DNA from: Sinimarinibacterium flocculans
GTDB taxonomy: Bacteria; Pseudomonadota; Gammaproteobacteria; Nevskiales; Nevskiaceae
DNA length: 64,000 nt
NCBI RefSeq assembly: GCF_003201205.1
Contig: NZ_QICN01000001.1
Location: forward strand, 744,001-808,000
Direction of reading: 5' to 3'
Each line of letters opens with the position of its first letter. Position 1 is the stretch's first letter. The notes beneath the pieces were generated by a model. The model had not been told where the DNA came from and made no database searches. It worked only from the letters and a program-made list of their open reading frames with translations. Shown here in pieces: positions 16,886 to 24,463 of this stretch. The translations under genes were made by a program, and so were the position numbers.

Positions 16886-18097
16886 TTGGATTTCAATGAT
16901 TCACCAGAAGAGGCGCGGTACCGCACAAAGGTCGCCGCATGGCTGGCGGCCCACGCCCCTCGATTTGAAGCGGGTCCCGACATAAAGCCCAACAGCGCAG
17001 CATGGGTGCGCCTATCCAAGGCTTGGCAGAAGGTTAAGGCCGAAGCGGGCTATGCAGGGATCACTTGGCCGCGTGAGCTTGGCGGGCAGGGTGGGTCCAT
17101 GCTGGATGGCGTCATCTTCCAGCAGGAAGAGCAGCGTTATCGAGTGCCAAACGTTTTGTTTCAGGTCGGGATGGGCATGTGTTTGCCAACCGTAATCGCG
17201 TATGCCTCACGCGAGCAGACGCAGCGATTCGTCGGGCCGGCGCTGCGTGGCGAAGAGGTCTGGTGCCAACTGTTCTCGGAGCCTGCAGCTGGTTCCGATC
17301 TTGCTGGCATCCGTACGCGCGCGGTACGTGACGGCGATGAGTGGATCGTCAATGGCCAGAAGGTCTGGACTTCTTATGCCCAGTACTCGGACTTTGCGAT
17401 CGTGCTGACGCGAACGGAGCCTTCTGTGCCAAAGCACGCGGGGCTGACCATGTTCTGGCTGGATATGCGCTCCCCTGGCGTCGAGGTTCGGCCGATCCGA
17501 ACGCTTGCGGGTGACGAGGACTTCAACGAGGTCTTCCTCAGCGACGTACGCATTCCCGATTCTCAGCGTCTGGGCGCCGTGAATGCGGGCTGGAAGGTCG
17601 CGCTGACGACCTTAATGCACGAACGGTTGGCGATCGGCAAACCGCCGGAGCACGCCGGTATCGAACAAATTATCGCGCTGGCCAAATCCATTCGCACGGA
17701 GAGCGGCGGTATGCTGCTCGACGCAGCAGATGTGCGTGATTCGATCGCGCGTTACTACGTCAACGACGCGGGTCTCGATTTTCTCCGGATGCGTGCGCAA
17801 ACCGCCCTGTCAAAAGGGCTGCCGCCTGGGCCGGAAGCGTCGATCGGAAAGCTGGTCATGGCTAAGACCCGTCAGGACTTGGCCGCGTTTGCACTCGACT
17901 TGCTTGAATCGGGCGCGATCATTGAAGACGACGACCGCTCTGTTCTAAGTACGTTGCAACAGACCTACTTCTGGGCGCCCGGCCTGCGCATCGCGGGAGG
18001 CACCGATGAAATCCTACGCAATATCGTGGCGGAACGTGTACTCGGCCTGCCTGCGGACTACCGTCCGGATAAAGATGTACCGTTTAATCAACAGTAG
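16886..18097 (+). CDS. Acyl-CoA dehydrogenase, partner subunit
   Basis: 403 aa, starting at TTG 16886 with AGGAG 8 bases upstream. Family motifs: WCQLFSEPAAGSDLAGIRTRA (FAD and substrate region), VNGQKVWTSYAQYSD, and the C-terminal RIAGGTDEILRNIVAERVLGLP. The position that carries the catalytic Glu in MCAD-like enzymes reads GG here, which fits a heteromeric enzyme where only part of the active site is in each chain. Paired with the upstream gene. Confidence 0.9.
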   Translation: MDFNDSPEEARYRTKVAAWLAAHAPRFEAGPDIKPNSAAWVRLSKAWQKVKAEAGYAGITWPRELGGQGGSMLDGVIFQQEEQRYRVPNVLFQVGMGMCLPTVIAYASREQTQRFVGPALRGEEVWCQLFSEPAAGSDLAGIRTRAVRDGDEWIVNGQKVWTSYAQYSDFAIVLTRTEPSVPKHAGLTMFWLDMRSPGVEVRPIRTLAGDEDFNEVFLSDVRIPDSQRLGAVNAGWKVALTTLMHERLAIGKPPEHAGIEQIIALAKSIRTESGGMLLDAADVRDSIARYYVNDAGLDFLRMRAQTALSKGLPPGPEASIGKLVMAKTRQDLAAFALDLLESGAIIEDDDRSVLSTLQQTYFWAPGLRIAGGTDEILRNIVAERVLGLPADYRPDKDVPFNQQ

Positions 18098-18468
18098 GCG
18101 GCGGTGTGGTATACGCCATTTGCACACCAAACCTTGCGCCGGTACTTTCGCCGGAAGCAAACCACATGCCTGAATCACTTGGGGTGAAGGTTGGTCAAGG
18201 CCGCCTCGAGCGCCAAGGCCTACCCGGTGGATGGTTTGCTATGAAGGGGTCGCCTTGCCTGCGGCTTTAGTGGGCAGCAGTTTAACGTTTCCTGGAGTCC
18301 ATGAAGGCCCCCTACATGAGCTGCCAAGGACAAGAAGCGGAGATTCCCAATGGACGGGGTTTGTTGTGCGGGCGCCGACTGAAGGATCGAGCGTGCGTGC
18401 ATGTGGCGCGAGAGATCTGACGTTGGCAATTCCGTCGTTCCCATCTATTGCATGACGTAGAGGTTCGT
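18098..18468. other. Intergenic stretch with no recognisable gene
   Basis: 371 bases between the dehydrogenase pair and the ferredoxin. I see no conserved coding frame, hairpin with T-run or clear promoter box. It probably holds the promoter of the ferredoxin gene. Confidence 0.4.
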
Positions 18469-18687
18469 ATGACAAGCAAAAAAGTAACTGTAGTGCTTGA
18501 ACGTGAATTATGTACCGGCCATGCACGATGTATGGAAGCCTGCCCAGAAGTCTTTGGCGCAGACGAACTGGGTCATTGCAAGATTCTTCTTGACGAGATT
18601 CCCGACGTACTTCGTGCCAAAGCGGAACATGCGGTATTGAATTGCCCAGAAGGTGCGCTGCAGATCAAGGTGCAGGGTGATGATTAG
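18469..18687 (+). CDS. Small ferredoxin of the P450-associated [3Fe-4S]/[4Fe-4S] type
   Basis: 72-aa electron carrier. The cluster ligands are CTGHARCMEACPEVF and CPEGAL; His replaces the second Cys of the C-x2-C-x2-C motif (C-TGHAR-C-MEA-C), as in [3Fe-4S] ferredoxins that feed bacterial P450s. ATG 18469 follows GAGG at 18461; the open frame reaches 18448. It may supply electrons to the P450 at 43888, which has no ferredoxin next to it. Confidence 0.88.
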   Translation: MTSKKVTVVLERELCTGHARCMEACPEVFGADELGHCKILLDEIPDVLRAKAEHAVLNCPEGALQIKVQGDD

Positions 18688-18823
18688 CCGATATTGATGC
18701 TCGGTGCATCGAGTGCCATGAGGGTATTGAGAATCACACCGGCGCTCTGTTGTTCGACATGAATCCTCTGTGCAAGAAGGACCGTGTCACCATTGATGTA
18801 TTCAAAGTATCTGGAGAAGACAA

Positions 18824-19150
18824 ATGAATGCTTTGGAGTTTCTCAAGAAAATGCCGGATGCCTTCATGCCCGAGTCGGCTGAGAACGTGAGTTGCGTGTT
18901 GCAGTTCAATATCTCAACGCCGGCCTACGTGACCATTGAAAACGGAACCTGTGTCGTCACCGAGGGCGTCAGCGATAATCCGACGCTGACCCTTAACGTC
19001 AAGGATGACGACATGATTCAGCTTATGCGTGGCAAACTCAATGGCGTGTCGGCATTGCTGACCGGAAAACTGCGGGTCAAGGGTGATGTTGCGTTCGCCA
19101 AGCGAATGAATGGCTACTTTGACGTCACCAAGCTGCAAAGTGAATCGTGA
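18824..19150 (+). CDS. SCP2 sterol-carrier domain protein
   Basis: 108-aa single-domain protein of the SCP2 lipid-binding fold: VLQFNISTPAYVTIENGTCVV, then NPTLTLNVKDDDMIQLMRGKLNG, then LLTGKLRVKGDVAFAKRM, the family C-terminal signature. Such proteins bind acyl-CoAs or sterol-like lipids in a hydrophobic tunnel. GGAGAAG precedes the ATG. Its presence supports a bulky lipid substrate for the cluster. An insertion remnant begins 5 bases after the stop. Confidence 0.85.
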   Translation: MNALEFLKKMPDAFMPESAENVSCVLQFNISTPAYVTIENGTCVVTEGVSDNPTLTLNVKDDDMIQLMRGKLNGVSALLTGKLRVKGDVAFAKRMNGYFDVTKLQSES

Positions 19151-19154
19151 TAAA

Positions 19155-19976
19155 TCACTGCTGTCCGGTTAACTCGTGAACAAAAGTCAGCTGGTTGGAG
19201 GACTCGTGCTCTGAATCGCCGGTGAAAGCCTGGTGCAGCGGCATTGTAGGCGCCGGCCTCGGGGATCAGCAGATCAACGACATTGACGTCGTGCAGCTTG
19301 CCGTCGCTGGTGTGAATGAAGCTGGGGATATTGCCGCGCAGGTCGAGCAGCGTGTGCAGCTTGACCGCCGCCTTGGTCGAGCGGAACGGCGCCCACGGGA
19401 ACAACGCGAGGTGCAAGCACTGCTTGCACGGTCGATGGTCGTGGAATCCAGCGCGTAGACCGTGGCGTTGAGATCGACCGCCAGGCTCGGTGACATAGAG
19501 CTCGCGGGCCTGTCGGATCAGCACCTGTGCGAAGTCGGCATAGATGCTCCAGTCGCGACGCTCGTTGGCATCGGCGAGTGTCGATCGCTTGATCGGCTCG
19601 CGAAAGCCCATGTGATAGAGCTTGGCGGCCTGCGCCGCCAGGCAGACCTTGATGTCGCGCAAGCTCTCGCGAAACGGGAGCTGCGCGAAAGCCGTCACGC
19701 GGAACTACTCGGCGCACGAGAGCGTGCGCGCTCGACGGTCGCCGTGATAACGCGCCACGATGCGATGGAAAGTCTTCCACGGCAGGAAGTCCATGATCTG
19801 GGCGAACAGCGTCTTGCCGATGTACATCGGCGCCTCCGGCCGGTCAGGCAAAGGCCGGAAGCCTGCGGGGACGCCCAATTCCTGTTCAAGTCGGAGACAC
19901 CCATGAAATGCCTTGAAACCCGCATCACAGCTATATTCTCAGCCTTGGGGCCGGTGCGATGACCGGACAGCAGTGA
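19155..19976 (-). mobile_element. Internally deleted IS4-family element with both inverted repeats
   Basis: 822-bp remnant. Both ends carry TCACTGCTGTCCGGT in inverted orientation (19155-19169 and 19962-19976). Inside is a broken transposase gene, so the element keeps its ends but cannot encode its own transposase. I see no clear target duplication. Confidence 0.85.
19170..19827 (-). pseudogene. IS4-family transposase, broken
   Basis: From ATG 19827 the protein reads MYIGKTLFAQIMDFLPWKTF, typical of IS4-family transposases with DUF4372. It has an in-frame TAG at 19705-19707 (SCAE-stop-FRV), at least two frame changes around 19400-19480 (VYALDSTTID is out of frame with LFPWAPFRSTKAAVK), and an internal deletion after DGKLHDVNVVDLLIPEAGA. 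The tail SSNQLTF lies in a further frame next to the inverted repeat. Not functional. Confidence 0.85.
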
Positions 19977-20009
19977 GAGCGCACAATGAGTCAAGATATG
20001 AAGCATCGG

Positions 20010-21005
20010 CTATCGGCCGGCCGAGAAGTAGCGGCCGGCCGAAACGAGATGCTGCCGACACTCGGCGACGAGCTGACTCATCAGCTCGGCACAGCTCGGC
20101 AGGTCGTCGATTAGGCCGACCACTTGACCGGCCCAGACCAGGCCGGCGCTCATATCACCTGTCTCCAGCGCCACACGTCCTTTCTGGCCGGAGACGAGAT
20201 GCTGGATGTCCTTGAACTCGCAGCCGCCGGGACGATTCTCAATGGTCACTACAGCGTCCGAAACTGCGGTCTTCAGAACTCGACCGGTGTTGTGGAGAGT
20301 GCGGAAAATTAGATTGGTGTCGCGTTCGCTGGCCTTGACCAGTGCATTCTTAATGTTATCGTGGATTGGCGCCTCTTTCGTTGCGCAGAAGCGCGTGCCC
20401 AGGTTCACCCCCTCGGCGCCAAGCGCGAACGCTGCGGCCATAGTGCGACCGTCTCCAATGCCGCCGGACGCAATCAGCGGAATCCTGATCTTTCGTGCAG
20501 CGAGCGCGAACAGCAGCAGCCCGCCAACACCGTCTTCACCAGGATGGCCCGCGCACTCGAAACCGTCGATCGAGATCGCGTCGACGCCGTTACGCTCGGC
20601 CGATAGTGCATGGCGTATGGCAGTGCACTTGTGCACGATCTTCACGCCGCTGGCCTTGGCTTTGGCAATAAATTCCTTAGGATTGTTGCCCGCCGTCTCA
20701 AGGACCTTGATGCCATTGTCGATGGCCGCGTCGAGATAAGCCTCGTAAGGGGGCGGCGTCGCGGTCGGCAAAATGGTGAGGTTCACGCCGAACGGCTGGT
20801 CGGTCATGCTGCGGCAACGCGCGATCTCCCGGACCAAAGCCTCCGGTGTCGGCTGCGTCAAGGCAGTGAGGATGCCAAAACCGCCCGCGTTGGAGACCGC
20901 GGACGCGAGTTCCGCTCGGCCGACCCACATCATGCCGCCCTGTACGATTGGATAGCGCGTGCCGAGCAATTCAGTCACGCGCGTTTTCATTGTCACTTGA
21001 GACAT
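20010..21005 (-). CDS. Nitronate monooxygenase / 2-nitropropane dioxygenase-like flavoprotein
   Basis: 331-aa FMN-dependent TIM barrel. Motifs: YPIVQGGMMWVGRAELASAVSNAGGFG at the N-terminus, QPFGVNLTI, DAISIDGFECAGHPGEDG with the conserved His, IPLIASGGIGDGRTMAAAFALGAEGVNLGTRF for phosphate binding. In catabolic clusters such proteins are often annotated nitronate monooxygenase, but some act as enoyl-type reductases or dehydrogenases, so the reaction is open. ATG 21005 is followed by a second ATG at 20990. Confidence 0.85.
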   Translation of the reverse strand: MSQVTMKTRVTELLGTRYPIVQGGMMWVGRAELASAVSNAGGFGILTALTQPTPEALVREIARCRSMTDQPFGVNLTILPTATPPPYEAYLDAAIDNGIKVLETAGNNPKEFIAKAKASGVKIVHKCTAIRHALSAERNGVDAISIDGFECAGHPGEDGVGGLLLFALAARKIRIPLIASGGIGDGRTMAAAFALGAEGVNLGTRFCATKEAPIHDNIKNALVKASERDTNLIFRTLHNTGRVLKTAVSDAVVTIENRPGGCEFKDIQHLVSGQKGRVALETGDMSAGLVWAGQVVGLIDDLPSCAELMSQLVAECRQHLVSAGRYFSAGR

Positions 21006-21215
21006 CGGTAGGGCCCTTAGCAGAGTTTGCGATCGTCTAGCCTGAAGTTGTGGCTAACGATCGCTTGAATGACTTCGCTTTTAGCGTGAATCGCGCATAG
21101 CGAGAGGCCGACTTACCCTCGCCCGCGCAGCGGCGTCCGCTGATGCACAGGTCAGGTGGGGAACGGCTGTGCCGCACCAAATTCATCGTCCGGTGTGTGC
21201 TTCCGCCCCATACTC

Positions 21216-22688
21216 CTAGCCTGCGTGAAAAGAGATCGACTTCGCGTAGGTGAATTCAAGGAGTCCTTCTCGGCCATACTCTCGCCCCATGCCGGAGCGC
21301 TTGATTCCCCCAAACGGGGCCATTGAGAGCATGGTACCTGCACCGCCATTGATGGCGACACCACCGGTGCGGATCTGCCGCGCCATCTCGTAGGCCTTTC
21401 CAGTGCTGGCCGAAAAAATCGAGCCGTGCAGGCCAAATGCAGAAGCATTGGCCAAGTTGATCGCTTCCTCGTCCTTATCAAAGCCGATTACGCAGGCTAC
21501 AGGGCCGAAGATCTCTTCCTGTGCAATGGCGCTCGAATTGTCGACATTGTCGAATATTGTGGGCGCATAAAAGTAGCCCCGCGTGAGTTCGGGCGGGCGC
21601 CTGCCGCCGCACACCAGGCTCGCGCCTGCATCCAGACCAGCCTGAACATAACGCTCGACGCGTTCCACGGCCTGCGGGCGAATCATCGGACCCATCATTA
21701 CGCTGGAATCAGCCGGGTCGCCTACGGGCAGCGATTCAGCCATCTCCTTGAGCGCCGCGACATAGCGCTGACGAATCGAATTATGAACGATATGACGAGT
21801 CGTCAATGCGCAGCCTTGACCGGCGTGGATAGTGAAACTTGTAATGCCTGCCAAAATGGCTGCTTCTAGGTTCGCATCCGCTCGCAGGATCATGGCCGAC
21901 TTTCCGCCGAGTTCCAACACCATGCGCTTCAGCGTTGGAGCGCCCTGCGCCATGATCGCCGCACCGACGGTGTCGGAGCCCGTGAAGCTCACCAAGTCGA
22001 TACGCGGATCGGTGGTCAATCGCTGCGATACAGCCAGATCTCCTGTCACGATATTCAGCACGCCCTTCGGCAGGCCAGCCATTTCAGCGGCCTCTCCTAG
22101 AATGAGCGCCTGAAACGGCGTCCACGGAGATGGCTTGAGCACGACGGTGTTGCCCATCGCCAGAGCCGGAAAGACCTTGCCGATGTTCAGAAAATAGGGA
22201 AAGTTGTACGGCGTGATGCCGGCCACAACACCGACGGGTTCGTGTTCAGTGACGGCTGCCCCGAGCACATGCTGACCGGTCAGCATGTCCTGCGCAATCT
22301 CAGGCAGCGTTGGCTCGGGACGAAGGCGCAGCGCTTCCTCCAATGACGCACGAGCGTGCTTCATAGGGATGTCGAAATGCAGGAAGTTGGCCAACAACTG
22401 CGTCGCGCCCGCTTCAGTAACAATGAGCCGAACGATGCGTTCTGACTGTTCCTGCAGCCAGTCGAGCATGACCTCCAGCTTGCGAACACGCTCACGGATG
22501 CTCATTCGCGGCCATTGCCCTTGATGAAACGCAACATGCGCGGCATTGATTGCCTCATCGGCCTGGCTCAAGCTGCCAACCGGGCCCTCCCCGAACGACT
22601 CTGCAGTTGCCGGGTTCAACACCGGCTCCCATCCGCCTTCCGGCGTCACCCAGCTACCATTGATAAACAGACTTGCTTTCTCCGTCAT
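21216..22688 (-). CDS. Aldehyde dehydrogenase (NAD(P)-dependent)
   Basis: 490-aa ALDH. The cofactor-binding and catalytic residues are visible: TPYNFPYFLNIGKVFPALAMGN, FTGSDTVGAAI, the general base Glu in LELGGKSA and the nucleophilic Cys in HAGQGCALTTR; EEIFGPV and PFGGIKRSGMGREYG follow. It could oxidise the aldehyde made by the GMC dehydrogenase or by an aldolase step. It lies in the leftward unit with the thiolase-like gene (98 bases upstream) and the nitronate monooxygenase. Confidence 0.92.
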   Translation of the reverse strand: MTEKASLFINGSWVTPEGGWEPVLNPATAESFGEGPVGSLSQADEAINAAHVAFHQGQWPRMSIRERVRKLEVMLDWLQEQSERIVRLIVTEAGATQLLANFLHFDIPMKHARASLEEALRLRPEPTLPEIAQDMLTGQHVLGAAVTEHEPVGVVAGITPYNFPYFLNIGKVFPALAMGNTVVLKPSPWTPFQALILGEAAEMAGLPKGVLNIVTGDLAVSQRLTTDPRIDLVSFTGSDTVGAAIMAQGAPTLKRMVLELGGKSAMILRADANLEAAILAGITSFTIHAGQGCALTTRHIVHNSIRQRYVAALKEMAESLPVGDPADSSVMMGPMIRPQAVERVERYVQAGLDAGASLVCGGRRPPELTRGYFYAPTIFDNVDNSSAIAQEEIFGPVACVIGFDKDEEAINLANASAFGLHGSIFSASTGKAYEMARQIRTGGVAINGGAGTMLSMAPFGGIKRSGMGREYGREGLLEFTYAKSISFHAG

Positions 22689-22786
22689 TGCTGTCTCCTC
22701 GATCTGACTGCACCCAAAATGTCTGAGTAAACTGCGTACATTACTTCACGCAGGCCGACGTCGCCTATGACGCATGATGGCGGTAC

Positions 22787-23974
22787 TCAATCGCGTACAA
22801 ACAAGGCTGCGCCCGCGATGGGCCCGCCGCCATTGCTTACAATCGCAACGCGCGGATCGCCGGGCACTTGTCGTTCACCGCCTAGACCGCGCAACTGCGT
22901 GACGGCTTCATGGATCTGCACGAACCCATGCAACCGGCCACAAGAAAGCTGGCCGCCGCCGGTGCTCAGTGGGAGTTGGCCATTGAGGGCGATGCGCTCG
23001 CCGCCGTCGATGAAATCCCCCGCTTCACCTCGACCACAAAAGCCAAGGCCCTCGAGCCACAGCATCGTCAGGAAGCTGAAACCATCGTATAAGGCGCCGA
23101 CATCCACGTCCTTGGGCCTGAGTTCGGTACGTGACCATAGGCGCTTACCGGCGTCTTCCGCCGCGAATCGGGTCAGGTCAGGCATTTGGTCCCAGGTATC
23201 ACGTCCGTACAGCGGCGAGCATACGGCTTCCACAAGAATTGGAACTGATTGCAGGTCCGCCGCGGTCTCGCGATGCGAGACGATATAAGCGACCGAGCCG
23301 TCAATAGGGATATCGCAATCATACAGACACAGCGGAGTCGAAATGATCCGGGACGCCAGATACTCCTCAAGCGTGAGCGGAGAACGATAAACCGCGTTTG
23401 GATTCCGCTGGGCATTGCGGCGTGCATTGAGTGCGATCTGTGCGAGTTGCTCGCGCCGCGTACCGAACTCGTGAAAGTAGCGTTGCGCGATCAATGCAAC
23501 CCATATGACGGCCGATGTCGCATGAAAGGGGACTTGCCACTGCCACTGATCGGACACCCGTGCGCTGTTATGTCCGATGTTGCTGGACCGCTCACCGCCC
23601 GCCATCGCGGTCGCCTCGGTCATGGTGCGAAAGCACAGCACATGGCGGGCTTGCCCGCTGGCCACTGCCATGCATGCATTCACCAGCGCTGACATCTGCG
23701 ACGCTTCCATGCCAGCGCTGTACCAGTTAAGCGCCAACCCAAGATTCTCCTTCACTTCGCTCAGAGAGACCGGTGAGAATCCAGGTGTCTGCGCGGTGAA
23801 GCCCGGCCAACTGGCAAGGCCATCGATATCAGATGGCTTAAGCCCAGCGTCGCGCAGTGCCTTGTTCGCTGCCTCCAGCGTAAGGTCAAGACCGGAGCGC
23901 CCAAGCCTCCGGCCTACTTGCGACATGCCGATCCCGGACACTACACAGTTCTTCTCCTGGCTGTTTGTCGTCAT
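22787..23974 (-). CDS. Thiolase-superfamily lipid-transfer protein (SCP-x/Ltp2-like, possible aldolase)
   Basis: 395-aa thiolase fold: SGIGMSQVGRRLGRSGLDLTLEAANKALRDAGL, PIDGSVAYIVS, YDGFSFLTMLWLEGLGF and the C-terminal LSTGGGQLSCGRLHGFVQIHEAVTQLRG. At the place of the usual nucleophilic Cys it reads NWYSAGMEASQMSAL, without Cys. That is a hallmark of Ltp2-type retro-aldolases, which work with a DUF35 partner and cleave a beta-hydroxyacyl-CoA side chain. A DUF35 gene is present at 15146. Aldolase activity is inference. Divergent from the TonB receptor. Confidence 0.82.
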   Translation of the reverse strand: MTTNSQEKNCVVSGIGMSQVGRRLGRSGLDLTLEAANKALRDAGLKPSDIDGLASWPGFTAQTPGFSPVSLSEVKENLGLALNWYSAGMEASQMSALVNACMAVASGQARHVLCFRTMTEATAMAGGERSSNIGHNSARVSDQWQWQVPFHATSAVIWVALIAQRYFHEFGTRREQLAQIALNARRNAQRNPNAVYRSPLTLEEYLASRIISTPLCLYDCDIPIDGSVAYIVSHRETAADLQSVPILVEAVCSPLYGRDTWDQMPDLTRFAAEDAGKRLWSRTELRPKDVDVGALYDGFSFLTMLWLEGLGFCGRGEAGDFIDGGERIALNGQLPLSTGGGQLSCGRLHGFVQIHEAVTQLRGLGGERQVPGDPRVAIVSNGGGPIAGAALFVRD

Positions 23975-24039
23975 CGTGGTTTCTCAGGGTGGTTCCTTGG
24001 GGGATAAGAATGGTTACACGAGCCGCACATGTTCTTCGC

Positions 24040-24069
24040 TTGACATGCCGCAAAACAGGTACCTAATAT
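24040..24069 (+). promoter_or_regulatory. Candidate sigma-70 promoter
   Basis: TTGACA (24040-24045), an 18-base spacer and TAATAT (24064-24069) on the plus strand, in the divergent region before the TonB receptor. The start codon lies about 390 bases downstream, so a long leader or a second promoter near 24380 would be implied. Confidence 0.45.
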
Positions 24070-24371
24070 AACTCAACGGTTGCTGGTGCACAGCACAAGC
24101 GGCGCGACTACAGCGGCAGGATTGCGCAGCGAGGTGACCGTTGATCAACGATGACGACGCACGCAGATACGGAGGAGCGCCACCGATTCCCGTTGGGTTG
24201 TCGACGCCGAGCGAGCAACGCGCGGCGCTGGCACGGTCACGCAACCGCCCGCGGTTGCGGTGGTTGTTCGTGGCGCCTGATTCCTTGGGAATCGGAGGTC
24301 CGAAATGGCAGGGCAGCCGAGGCGGTGTAAGCCGGAGTCCCGGCTGTAGAGAGTGATCGATGACCTGAAAA

Positions 24372-24397
24372 CAAATGACTGTTTGTATTGTCATTTG
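24372..24397 (+). promoter_or_regulatory. Inverted repeat CAAATGAC-10-GTCATTTG, probable operator of the TonB receptor gene
   Basis: Perfect 8-bp arms at 24372-24379 and 24390-24397, about 67 bases before the receptor start. The half-site CAAATGAC also occurs in the AraC-type sites at 57268 and 58423. It overlaps a weak promoter-like TTGTAT...TTAGAT. The remaining 489 bases of this divergent region contain no convincing gene. Confidence 0.55.
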
Positions 24398-24463
24398 GAT
24401 GTATTAGATGGGAAGGCGCCGGTAGCTGCGCATCCTGATGACCGTGACGCGAGGAGATAGAAA

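Noticed and set aside
24141-24356. 71-codon frame in the divergent region before the TonB receptor
   Set aside because: No family resemblance, no good ribosome site and no coupling to a neighbour.
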